Shown one piece after another: positions 13,213 through 24,354 of a stretch of 64,000 bases of DNA. Made by a program: the position numbers and the translations under genes. Every line of letters starts with the position of its first letter. Within the stretch, counting starts at the first letter, position 1. The stretch comes from Lytechinus variegatus (lineage: Eukaryota; Echinodermata; Echinoidea; Temnopleuroida; Toxopneustidae), in contig NC_054741.1 in assembly GCF_018143015.1 (NCBI RefSeq), forward strand, positions 18,409,736 to 18,473,735. Direction: 5' to 3'. The notes beneath the pieces were generated by a model. It saw only the letters and a program-made list of their open reading frames with translations. It was not told the DNA's origin and did no database searches.

Positions 13213-13586
13213 TATCCAATGATAACAACCATGGTAACAATGCTCAACAGCTAATCAAAATCGAGGATTCCGAGAAAGTTTCCATTGGATGGCAAAGATG
13301 CTATAATGATGAATGCTATGCGATAGGGGAAAGCCTGTGAAAAAAAATTGAAGTTTGCTGCGTGAAGTGGTTGGTTACTTGCCAATTTATACAGGGGTAT
13401 TTTATCTCTGGCATTGCATATTGGTCCTTATGCAAGGTTAAGCTTATTTTCTCTCAATCCTGATATTAGAATCATTTTACAAGTGTGTCAACATGATTCT
13501 ATCTCCCTTTATCACCTCAACTTGTATGAAAAAGAGGCAAGGGGAACATTTACATATGAGTTTGGTCATTTGAAAGCTATTTGTAA

Positions 13587-14643
13587 TACCGTAAGTAACG
13601 GTGTATTAACCGCACCTTTTTCTCGGCGGGCAGAAGCAAAAGTCGGGGGTGCGGTTTATACACGGTGACGGGTCTGAGCCAGCCCGCCGTAACCCCTCCC
13701 GTACATGTACGATGTCTGCCAGTTCACAACACATCGAGTGGCCGGGCGTAGCCGCCCAGGCAATGTCGTTTAGAGGGGTATGAGCCGCGGGTAATGGGAA
13801 GCGATTATTGCAATATTAATTAAATGTTGTCCATAACAAACACACCCACCTTCATGACACTAATTTTGACTTTATTCTCGATTCAAAGTAGTGAAGTTCC
13901 CTGGCGAATTTAAAGAGACGCCAAGCATACTCGGTAATATTTTGTCACCGCTGAGCGAGAGTTGAGTGAGCTTAGAGATTGCGTTGTAATGTGGTTATAG
14001 TGCGACTTAAGCTGGCGCTATTCAAAGTCCCGTTTCGCGCCAGCTTGTTTTTTTTCCTTCCTGTTTGCTTTTCACAAGATACCATGTAAACCACGCACGA
14101 GAGAGACGGCAAGAAGCCGTAAAAAACAAATGGAAAAAATGCCAAGTTCTTTGTTTCTTGAACCTTCCTATAATCCCGTATCCAAAATTCATGCTAAGAC
14201 ATCAAATTTCTGAAAGTGATTGTGAGATTGTGATGCAAGAAATGTGAATGTTTCTTCCTCCTACGCTGGGCCTGGGAAAGACACAGATCATAATTTGATA
14301 AGATGTACCGTTACTGGCATGACTTGTACTGTATCGTAGTTTGCAATGTAATGGCAGTGCTGTGTGTGTACACTGTGACTGTGAGGTGAGCGAGTGTGTA
14401 AGTTGCCAATATTGTCGGGACCGTTCTTTCTTTCTAACATTTGTAGATGAATTGATCAAGAACAGCATATGTCTGCATACCGGTAATCTCTTTGGATACT
14501 TTGAAATCTTAAAAAAATTAGATTTTGTTTCTTCGTACCTCAAATATGCATGTAAATGTGAGATTTTTTTTTTTTTTTTTTTAGTCCAAAGTTGGGGGTG
14601 CGGTTAATACACGGGTGCGGTTAATACACCGTTACTTACGGTA
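13587..14643. mobile_element. DNA transposon remnant, about 1.06 kb
   Basis: Ends are TACCGTAAGTAACGGTGTAT at the left and the matching complement ATACACCGTTACTTACGGTA at the right, with a TA-type flank. GGGGGTGCGGTTTATACACG repeats lie just inside both ends. The interior has only short ORFs with no recognisable transposase, so it is a non-autonomous or decayed element. A Tc1/mariner-pogo relationship is suggested only by the TA flank. Confidence 0.75.
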
Positions 14644-15165
14644 TATGCTGTGTGAATTTCAGAGCAGGAGGGAAAAAGGGGGACAATAAAAAGGATAAAG
14701 ATGAGAGAGGAAAAAGAGTGAAATGGTAGAAAAGAAATAAAAAGAAAAAAGGAGAAAAAGTAGAAAAGATTGAACAGGGGAAAAAATAATAACAGGGTCT
14801 TAGATGGGTTTAGAAGCTTTTAAGTGAAGGCAAAAAGAGAAAGAGAGAGGGGAGGGAGAGATGGGAGGAATGGATGAGGGGCAAGGGGATAAAGAAACGA
14901 GTAAGATAGCGTAGCATATAGATGGGAAGGGTAAGGCCTAGTTGAAATAGAGAGGGGGAGGGCATGGAAAATAAGCCATTGAAATATGACAAGCAAAGGT
15001 CTTGGCTTTAATTTTAAGTAAGGGTTATTAATTACTACAAGATGTTTGTATGGAATGACAATAATGTCATGTAGTATTGGCGAAGGGAGATAGAATCATG
15101 GGCTGGTACCTTGTAGCCAGGTTGATTTATGAGCCGGGTCTGGGGGCTGTGTAATCCATTCTTAA

Positions 15166-15663
15166 AGGGGAAGTTCACCCTGACAAAAAGTTTATTGTAA
15201 AAATAGCAGAAAAACTAATAAAAAATATTGGTGAAGGTTTGAGGAAAATCCGTTAAAGAGTAAGAAATTTATTAGAGTTCAAAGTTTTGGATTTGTGACG
15301 TCATAAACGAGCAGCTGTCCCATGTGTTATGTAATATAAAATGCATAAATTTCAAATTTTGTATGGTTCCTGATGACTTAATTTTGTTTCCTTTTCACGA
15401 TCGGGTGTGAAACGATTTGTCTATTGATATACAAAAGTTACAGTGAAAACCATTTTCAGTTTTCTGAGAAAAGGACATTTCATTGATTTTTTTACCATTC
15501 GCTATGTAGGAATGCTGCTCGCATATGACGTCACAAATCAAATAATTGAAATTCTAATAACTTTTTAATTATTTGATGAATTTTTCTCAAACCTTCGGCA
15601 ATATTTTTCATTAATTTTTCTGCTATTTTTACAATAAACTTTTTGTCAGGGTGAACTTCCCCT
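15166..15663. mobile_element. Fold-back MITE with TTAA duplication
   Basis: A 498-bp element with arms of more than 100 bp: left AGGGGAAGTTCACCCTGACA, right ends TGTCAGGGTGAACTTCCCCT. It is flanked by TTAA on both sides (15162-15165 and 15664-15667). TTAA duplications are typical of piggyBac-type transposition. The interior carries a TGACGTCA-containing loop. Related elements are at 37024, 37639 and 42058. Confidence 0.85.
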
Positions 15664-15667
15664 TTAA

Positions 15668-18600
15668 GATTGCTAAATCAAATCCTCATTAGGTGGCACT
15701 CGTAGCCTAGTCTGTCTCTACAAGCCGAGGAGGTATTTGGTTATTATAAACCATGGTGATATAGTTGGCTAAAAGGTAGATGTTATTATGGATCATGGTT
15801 TTGTTTTAATTCAACAATGATGTCATTTATAAGCAGCCCTGCTTCATCAAACAAACTGAATCAAAATGATATATATGAATGTAGAAATTCTTAGAAATAA
15901 ATTTTAATTATTCTAATCCCTACTTAGTCCCCCAAAATATAAATCGCAATGTTACATAAATGCGCTGATTCTCTGTGATGTTATTTTAAGTTATTATCAC
16001 ATTGATTAAAGAATTGGTTAAAACAGTCACAAAGTGGTACCAGGACACCTCTCAAAGTTATTGGAGATGAAGAGATAACAAATGTTGGTTAAAACGGTAA
16101 GATAAAGAAATAGCCTAGACAATTCCATCAGATAAATGAATGGGTCCATTATAAGAAAATTGATTTCTCTCCATATTCTGTTTTCTCCTTTGAATCGATA
16201 AGCCCAAGTTTAGAGTTTAGGGTCTCGAGAAATGAGACTGGTAACTGCGTAGTAGAAAAGAGAACACAAGTGCAACATAGAGCAATTACACATACCAGAA
16301 ATAACATAACCCAAACAATGATACCATTCAGATCCAGCTGTTACAAACCTCCATTTAAATCTTGAAATACTGGGTAAAGTTATCCCACCAAATTATGTGA
16401 AATATGATTTGATTTCAGAATCGGTCTCCTGCATGCACTTGTGAATAGAAATAGGCATTAAGATAGCCCCCCCCCCTCCCCCCGCACACTTCTTCAATTA
16501 AAGGTAAAAGAAAGTTGTTGCAGCAAACAATTATGTCATGAGAAAGTCTTTAAAATCAAGGTTAAATTCCACCATACTATTATAGATCTAGTTCTGGCAC
16601 ATCAAAATAATCTTATATTTGTTAATTCATGAAATCTTAGCTGAAAGCTGAAAATTCTGATGATCACTAACACAAAAAAGGCCTATGTGAGACAGTATCA
16701 ATATTGTTTAGAAAAATACCCGACATTTTATGGAATTCAGTGCTTATCTTGCTCATTTCTCAGCAATTACACATTTTTTCCAGAGTCATTTGACATATAT
16801 TTTTTATTCATACATACAAATACTTGGGCGGTCATTCTCTTGGATTCTGTTCAAACTAATTTTGAGATCGTAACCACAACTGGTATTTATCTTTAAGTGA
16901 TCACCAATCATATGATTAAATGCAAATTTCACCTTTTGCCCAAATCCCAATTTCAAAATGTCTTTGAATAAATGGTATAAGCAAAAAATTTGCCAAGCAA
17001 TGTGTATCAGAGTAAATTAATTTAAGAATGATGCAAAATCTCATTAAAATTCGGAAACAGCAAAGACACAACAACCTTTTTGAAACAGGTGGGAATGATT
17101 GCTCCAAACTACTTTTTGATTGAGGATTAGGAACTGCAGCCCTACTTGCCTTTCTTTTTATATATGTCATCTTTAATTTACAGAAAGTACTCTTAAAATG
17201 TATTTACCTAATACTCTGAAATGTGGTTCATTTTTCGGTGGAATTTTGTAAACTAGATTAGAGATTTATATACCTGTAATTGGTTTACTTCATGCCGAAC
17301 AGAGCCCCAAAGTGGATGGCATTGCATTTGTGCAAAAGATACATAAATTTTGTTGTCGTTTTGAAATTGAAGTGAATTGATGAGGGGATCAAGAGAGGGG
17401 AAATGTTTGTGGAAGATTTTAGTAGCATGTTAGCAGGAGACATTACAGCTTACAGACATCCTTGTAGTGGAGGCAAGCAAGCAATTAAGTATTTGATTCA
17501 TGTCCACCAATCATGTCTAACTATCTCCATATTAAACATCCCACACAAAACACACATGTTCTTGGGTTTTTATTCCCCCACCACAGGTGTATACATTGGT
17601 AGTCCAATAATTCTGTTCACATTGGGAAAACATTATTGGAATAATCGGTAAAATATAATAAGTAGATTTGGAAAAACTTTGTTATAGTAAGTATTTTAGA
17701 TAGTGAAACTTATAACAGAACAATCTTTTGATTGATTTACCATTATGATTTTATACATGCACCAAATAATTAAAAATCAATGTTTTGCTTTATTGCCAAA
17801 ACAGTTCATGAATAGAATGTTGTGATTCTACAAATTGACATTTGGTCTGTTATACTAGAAAAAAACGTGCTATCTGTTACTTTACTCTGCCAACACCAGT
17901 GTGTTTCTAGCTCATGACTATTTATTATGGAGGTTACTGAATTAGATTAAGTTTAAGTAACTGAGTAAAGCGTAAAGTTTTGGCCTTGTGTGAACACGAT
18001 GATGTAGGACTCCTGATATATGATTTATTGCAAGTGTTAGTTCACTTTAGACTTGTAAGGAAAACTTAATCTAAATTTTAGTGTCCTTGTCAATGGGGTG
18101 CTTGGACAGGCAATGTTAGTGTAACGTTAGATGGTATATATGATGTGATTTATTACAGGAAAGGAGGAATATAGTTTGATCAATTTAAAAGGGAGGTAGG
18201 TGATTTTGCCTAAGCCCCATTGGAGACGAGATCTGTTAGCTGGGATATAATATAAAGAAAATGTTTGTTATAGCATTTTCATCCAGTCTCTACAGGGTTA
18301 TTATACAAACTCCATCACATTATTCCTTTATCTATTTCCTTCTATTATAGTAGTTTATCATAAAAATCTCTGGCCCTTCATGTATGTTAAAATCTTAAAA
18401 TTCGATTTCACTTTTGATCACATCCATTTAAAAGAAATAAGAATGGATGCAATATAACTATTTTTTTAAAAGAATAATCATTCCATGAAAATTCAATATA
18501 ATGACAAAAAGAAAGGGTAAAACAAATATGCTGTGGATCTGGTGCCCAATTGGCCTTTGGGGGGGAATGATGTTGCAATTAGAAATCATAATCATTATGA

Positions 18601-18894
18601 ATTTGATAGTTGAATAGAATTTCTTGTAGGAAATTGTTATAATTTTGTATTGTATGTAGAAATAAGACTTTAGGTGGGCTATGTATAAGCATATCTGTTT
18701 TTTTATAAAACATTTCATAAATGAAAACTTTTAAGCTCGAGTTTTCCTTGATTGCCCACTAAATGTACAATATTGGGTAAGTGGTGGGCAGGGGAACCAT
18801 GAAGGATCCTAAAGTCCTTGGGGAACCTTCAATCTAACAGTGGTAAGATCGTTTGCCAAACTCTACAAGGATCTTGCCTAACTCTGATACACAA
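15668..18894. other. SOWAH intron sequence, no exon seen
   Basis: The stretch between the first ankyrin exon and the 6-nt micro-exon. It is AT-rich with a C-run near 16470-16490. No ORF here has paired splice signals and family similarity. Confidence 0.4.
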
Positions 18895-19366
18895 GGTGGT
18901 TTCAGACCGCCTCGAAGTTTGTCAGTTCCAGGTATTCTCTGATCGGGAAATTTACCCCGATCAGGAAATACTAGGTATTTGGTAATGTGAAAGCAAACTA
19001 CGCATAATTTCCTAGAAAGAAAATACCCGCTAAATAGTAGGTACTTGGCGAAATTACGAGAACTTTCGTGGGGATTTTTCCAAGGTCGCAGGTATTTTGG
19101 CAATATGAAAGCGATTTCCGGGAGCTTTTAGCCCATCATGTATTTGGGCGCGGGCACCGTGGGTATCTGCTGGGCTTGTGATTTTGAATATCGCACCTTG
19201 CCTGCTTATCAGACTATACTGAGCATGCTCGTAACTTCAGGAACTTATCCCAAAGGGTATGTTTCGGGGCGGTGTGAATGCAGGAATAATTAATGGATAG
19301 TTTTTAGCCTAAAAAGTTCTCGTAATTTAACAGGGATTCTTATGATTGAGGCGGTTTGAAACCACC
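18895..19366. mobile_element. MITE with GGTGGTTTCAGACCGCCTC ends
   Basis: A 472-bp element bounded by GGTGGTTTCAGACCGCCTC and its complement GAGGCGGTTTGAAACCACC. Sub-terminal inverted matches (AAATTACGAGAACTTT against AAGTTCTCGTAATTT) continue inward. It is non-coding and lies in the same SOWAH intron as the micro-exon. Confidence 0.75.
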
Positions 19367-19687
19367 TACAGATTCCAAGTCATTCAGGATATGAATTATC
19401 GGAAAATTAGGAAGGACAATCCACTATAAAGTATTTAATTCTTTTAAAACAATAATTTATTTGGGTATTTTTCTTAGATTTCTTTGTAGGCTTCATTTTG
19501 GAGCTAATCAGGATCATGTATAACAATTCACTCTGGATGTTTGGTGATATTTGTAAGCATGGTGAAGTCTCAATTATGTTATTGTATATTTTATACTGTT
19601 TCTAATTTTCCCTCTCTCCCCCCCACCCCCCTTATGCTGCCTGGATCATGAACATCAACTACCTGCAACTGATACTGGTCATTTTAG

Positions 19688-19693
19688 CAAGGG
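19688..19693 (+). CDS. SOWAH: SOWAH 6-nt micro-exon (Gln-Gly)
   Basis: CAAGGG lies between ...cattttag and a perfect gtaagta donor. Inserted in phase 0 it adds QG and gives NIRS-QG-GYTPLH. This restores the exact 33-residue ankyrin period and matches the two residues (AG) at the same place in human SOWAHC (ARSAGGYTALH). An in-frame TAG sits directly upstream, so the exon cannot extend 5' in this frame. The acceptor is preceded by an AG-free interval from 19568 to 19685 with a strong pyrimidine tract at about 19601-19632, consistent with a distant branch point. The prediction rests on sequence alone. Confidence 0.7.
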
Positions 19694-20829
19694 GTAAGTA
19701 GTTTGTACATTATATTCCTTTATTCGACACTGAAAATTTTCTATCAGGTTGAAACGAACATAATAAAATAAATTCATTCACTTTAGGTTATACAATATTC
19801 TTAATAAAATTGTTCAAATAATCATTACAGATTCATTATTTTTTAATTATGAATTACCTTTGAGATGTTACGCTATATTAGCTCTTAGATGCAGAGATGC
19901 AGGCCTATATGTAACTGCATTTATCTGATAACCTGCAAAGCGCTCATTTTGTGTCATTGTTTAGATTTTCTCTTTTTGTTTATGTGTATTGAAACAAGGC
20001 TGTATTAATTCAAGACATATCTATTTACCATCAAATGGGGACCAACCTTGGTCAAAATCTCAAATCCCCCACCTTGAGGATTGGCCAAAAACAAGACATC
20101 AAATGAGTCATCATGTTTTGATCAATTTCTGTGTTTTTAATTGGACATCACCAATGTGTCAAGACACATGTTAGAATGTCAGTTTGATGGTGACAAGACC
20201 AGAATTGCGCTGTCTGCTTGAACCCTGAGGCTGTAGCCTTGGGATTCTCAACCAAGTGGCTTGGGGTTATTGCTAGATAGATTGGATTCTGGGTTCTTGC
20301 TTCAAGGGAAATATGATTGAAGTGTAAATGAGGGGGATAGCATGGTTTAATGGCGGAAATTTGACTTTTAATTGTTGAGGATTGATGACTTTTTAAGTGG
20401 TCAAAAATTACAGTCGACAGGGGAATGACTTTGAGGTTTTAGGTGATCTTCTTACTATCTCGGGGGGGGGGGGTTCTGTCATGGTGTTTGATTTTTCTGA
20501 TGTCTTCCATGTTAAATCACATGTCTTTTGTCTGATTTATATATTGTATTTAATGACATTTATAAATTGATTTACCTCCCCCAATGTTTTCCTACATTCT
20601 GCTGTTTTCCACTTTAAAATCTTTACTCTCTTTTATGGTGGCATAGATTCAGTTTGCCTGTTTGTCTAATTGTTAACTTTAACTTTGTCTAACTTTATTA
20701 ATCAATGGCATTTTGCATCATTTATTTCAGGCAGTTTCTACTTATATAACATTTCTTATAATTTTCAGGTTCGTTCACTCTCTTTTATTCATGTTTATTC
20801 TTGTGTATTTCTTTCTGTTCTCATTTCAG

Positions 20830-20902
20830 GGATACACACCTCTTCATGTTGCAGCGATGCACAACAAGGAAGCCATCATGCAGTTCCTTGTATCCGAGTA
20901 TC
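20830..20902 (+). CDS. SOWAH: SOWAH exon: second ankyrin repeat
   Basis: A 73-nt exon (phase 0 in, phase 1 out) between ...catttcag and gtaagt. It encodes GYTPLHVAAMHNKEAIMQFL and then VSEY, the second ankyrin repeat, close to the GYTALHLAAMHGH of SOWAHC. The split codon completed by the next exon gives His (CAT) before ADINKRDFSG. The acceptor has a long T/C-rich tract. Confidence 0.85.
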
Positions 20903-20914
20903 GTAAGTACAACA

Positions 20915-21467
20915 GGGCCCCCATCTTACAAAGAGTTACGATTGATCGGATAATAATAATAATATATAGCATTTATGAGGCGCCGATCTATCTAGTTGCC
21001 TATTCAGTGGCGCACTATATATTACCCGGGCTGTAGCTCCAGCTGCTAAAGGCGCTTGGTGCATTCAAGGAATTTGCCGGGTACCCATTCACCTCACCAG
21101 GGACGAGTGCAGCACAGTGTAGATAAATTTCTTACTGAAGGAAAACACGCCATGGCTAGGATTCGAACCCACGACTCTCTGTTTGAAAGGCGAGGGTCAG
21201 AACCACTAGACCACGACGCGCCCACTGAGGATCGACCTCAACTATATGGAAATCCATCAAAATCATTATTTCTACAGGAAAATGCAAAAATTTGCAAAAT
21301 TTCCTTTGAAAATAAAGAGAAGCACACAGAGATTTTCAAGGAAACGATGAATATGCATCACATCTAGAAAATATTTTGAACAAACATGCAGCTTAGATGT
21401 TGACATTGCTGGCTTTCCATAGTTGTGGTTGAACAAATCAATTGTAACTCTTTGAAAGATGGGGCCC
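20915..21467. mobile_element. MITE with GGGCCCCCATCTTACAAAGA ends, interrupted
   Basis: Left end GGGCCCCCATCTTACAAAGA (then GTTACGATTGATC) and right end TCTTTGAAAGATGGGGCCC are inverted copies. The element starts 13 bp after the splice donor of the second ankyrin exon. Its centre is interrupted by a tRNA-derived SINE (20943-21235), so the original element was only about 250 bp. Confidence 0.7.
20943..21235 (-). mobile_element. tRNA-derived SINE nested in MITE
   Basis: On the minus strand the head reads GGGCGCGTCGTGGTCTAGTG (A box) and GGGTTCGAATCCTAGCC (B box) at tRNA spacing. The body ends in a GCGCCTCATAAATGC-type motif and an ATTATTATTATT tail. The same head and tail organisation is seen in the plus-strand copy at 37747-38108. 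Confidence 0.75.
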
Positions 21468-21496
21468 AGAACTTAGGGCACATAACCTAGACCCTT

Positions 21497-21933
21497 TTCT
21501 CACTATACCTTCTAAAAACTAGTTTACTGGAAACCAGTTCAGGAAAACAGTTTGGAAGATTGCTTTGGTAGCGTTCCCATTTGGCCACCTGAAAGGGATT
21601 TTTAAAACAATTTTACGTAAGCAGTCCTTATTGCTACAGGAATGCTCTCAGTGGGGTGACATGTTTCGTGAAAAATTTGAAACGGCAGCGTAGAAATTCT
21701 ACACACAGTATGTGGAGTAGCGCGCTCAAAATGTGCGAAGATGGCTTCCTGAAGATTGGTTGTGTCCTCACTTACGCTAAAACGAGTTTAACGAGGCAAA
21801 GCGATCTTGAAAACTACATCGCGAGAAAGTTTTCTTAACTGGTTTGGAAGATCGCTTCCAAGACAGCATTGACCATTCTCATTACACGTTAAACTAGTTT
21901 CAACTAAGCTAGTTTAAAGACGGTTATGAGAAT
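21497..21933. mobile_element. DNA element, ACTAGTTT family copy B
   Basis: A diverged copy, reversed in orientation, of the element at 7632-8039. Shared parts include AACTAGTTTACTGGAAACCA near the left end, GTTGTGTCCTCACTTACGCT in the middle and TTGGAAGATCGCTTCCAAGA. It lies in the intron before the exon at 22522. Confidence 0.75.
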
Positions 21934-22521
21934 GGGGTCAAAGACATTTTCAATATACTGATGAAAATAACATACTATCAATAATCAACTTATTATTTCC
22001 AAACATAGCCTTCACTCCTGTATTCGCGTTTCCTATTAGGAATTAGGAGAAATAGAATCGGATGATGTATAAAAATGCAACTGAAGGTAGATACTAAGTT
22101 TGACTTCAGAAAAAATCTCTGTTGAAAAGGCTCCACCATGTAATCATGAAAAGGACTACTGGTGTTCTTTCACATAACAAATTTTCCTACTTGCAGGACT
22201 ACCGTCATCACATGTCCCGTCTATTCTGCCAGGCAACCGTCCAAATCGATCTTCTGAAAAATTGTTGGGTTTCAGTGTATTCAATATGTGTTGATGATCT
22301 GTTCTCCAACAACCCAATAATCCTTTTCTTTATTTGGCATCAGGTTTGTGTGGAATGAATAACATGTATTATACTAAGAATATGTTCTAGAACTTTAAGT
22401 AGCCACATTATTTTTTTTTTATATTAGAGAGTAATGATAGTGATTGTCTTGATGGTACTCAATATACTATGTATTATTTAATGTGACATCTGCTTTTCGA
22501 CAATCATTTGTGCCATTCCAG

Positions 22522-22844
22522 ATGCGGACATCAACAAGCGAGACTTCAGCGGCCGCAAGCCCCGGCACTACCTCCAGAGTTCTTCCTCCAACTACATCAA
22601 ACGTAAGCTGCGTCTTCCCAGTGATATCATAGGGATGGAGGATGATGATGCCCCCCACCCCAGGGAGCCAGAGGGGGAGGGGGACCATGGGGAGGGGGAC
22701 GCTAATCAGGGAGGGAAGACTTTCACAAGGGTCTTCGGGCGGTTCTCGTTCCGTAAGCCCGCCCCTCCCAAGATGGCAGGACCAAGGCGGTCGTCCATGA
22801 CTCCTAGATTGGATAGCATCACAGATACCATGGAGTATAGTTAG
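22522..22844 (+). CDS. SOWAH: SOWAH exon: end of ankyrin domain, terminal form
   Basis: After ...ccattccag, phase 1 in. It encodes (H)ADINKRDFSGRKPRHYL, the SOWAH signature after the second ankyrin repeat, then SSSSNYIKRKL. An acidic Gly/Glu stretch (EPEGEGDHGEGDANQG) is followed by a basic Ser-rich tail ending ITDTMEYS and TAG at 22842-22844. The exon is GC-rich compared with its surroundings and reads as real coding sequence throughout. Two internal GTAAGC donors (after 22602 and after 22752) lie in phase 1 and would let the transcript leave this exon before the stop. Confidence 0.8.
22603..22608 (+). promoter_or_regulatory. SOWAH: Internal 5' splice site of SOWAH exon
   Basis: AAAC|GTAAGC within ATC AAA CGT AAG. 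Use of this donor makes an 81-nt exon (22522-22602), phase 1 in and out. That matches the phase-1 starts of the exons at 26756, 32983 and 34103, and is the simplest way to join the ankyrin part to them. A second GTAAGC after 22752 is also phase 1. Confidence 0.5.
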
Positions 22845-24348
22845 ATTCCGATGTTAACCGATTACTGTGTAGAGCTTCCATGATGTAATATTAAGTCCCC
22901 AGTTTCCCATGATATGGAAAATGTAGCAAATTCTTATGGAATCTGGAAGAACACAAAATATAATCTCTTGCAAAACAAAATTTGGGGTAAAAAAGTGATA
23001 GCCTGAGTACCAGAAAAAAATTGATAAACAAAGCAAAATCCAGTAAAAATAAAACTGCATCCACAGAAAATCTACATCAAACCGAATTGCAGTGCTTAGG
23101 TCAAGTTCACTAAACAACAGTACTACAGTCTGCAAAAGTTAAGGATTTGTTACACCAATCTGGCTATGTGAAAGTGCATTGTAATGTGTTTTTACATGAA
23201 ACAAAAGAAAATCAAATTATTATCCTAAAATGCCAAATAACACAGAATTTGCTTTTTAGAAAAGGCAAAACTTGGGGCTTTTATGAAGTACTATATCTTT
23301 GCATTATGTCCAAAAGTTTTTACATTTATTGCATTCCATTACTCTAGAACATGTACTGTATAGGAAAATTATATACCCATATCATACAAATTATAATCAT
23401 TCTTATCACTTTATGTCTATTCTAGAGACTATCCAATTGTCTTCTATCTGAAGTATTAATTGAAAGAAAAAACAACATTCCCCCTAGTGACTTTTTTTTG
23501 TGTGTGCAATAGTTAACACATTATGGACAAAGCTATTTTATAGCGATATATTTTTTTGTGTTTTATCTGTACAGATACACTAGTGATCTAAAAAGATACT
23601 GTTATTTAATTGTATAATTTGCAACTGAAAGTATTATATTATTTTAAAACATATTTTATCTTCAAAAGATAAATATGTTACTGCTGTCAAAAAGTTAAGT
23701 AAGTTACCTTTTTTGTTGTTATGCACAAAAGGCAACCGAGCTGAATTTTCTTTATTACTAAAACAATAATTGCAGAATGTTGGCTCAACAGATTTTTTTC
23801 TCAAAATAACTAGGCTATTATTAATTACTATTTTCTAATGTTTAATGAAACATGAAGCACCCTCACAAGTTAATGATTTTCATGATAACTACTTTACACA
23901 GTCTTTCCCCATTGTAGTATCTGTAGTTTTTAGAGGTTTTTTTTATTGATAGTCCAATATCCATCTACAAATTCCTCTCATGACTTTCTTTACATTTCCA
24001 ACATTTAGATAGAACAGATCCCAACATTTCAAAAGCAATATCCATGATTATCCTGTCATTCACTTGCACTACTTCTTTTCATTTGCTTATTGACTAATTG
24101 ATTAACACAAATCTTGTTTATGTTTGCTCTATTAACCCCTGTGTGCTTTGACTAATTGCATTTCAGTTCAGATTGCATAACAGTTGTCTTTTGCATGAAA
24201 ATTGGTCTGTGTAATTCAATTTTAAATCATTGTATTTGTAGATTTTTAGCTCAATATTTCTTAGTTTGATTATTTCTGTTTAAGGCTTGTTTTGCAATGG
24301 TCTTTTGTTGAATATGTTACTTTATATTAATTTGTACTTTCTAATTTC

Positions 24349-24354
24349 AATAAA
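24349..24354 (+). terminator. Putative poly(A) signal, short SOWAH form
   Basis: AATAAA followed by a T-rich stretch, about 1.5 kb after the stop at 22844. This is the most convincing of several AATAAA hexamers in this AT-rich region. The assignment is tentative. Confidence 0.35.
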
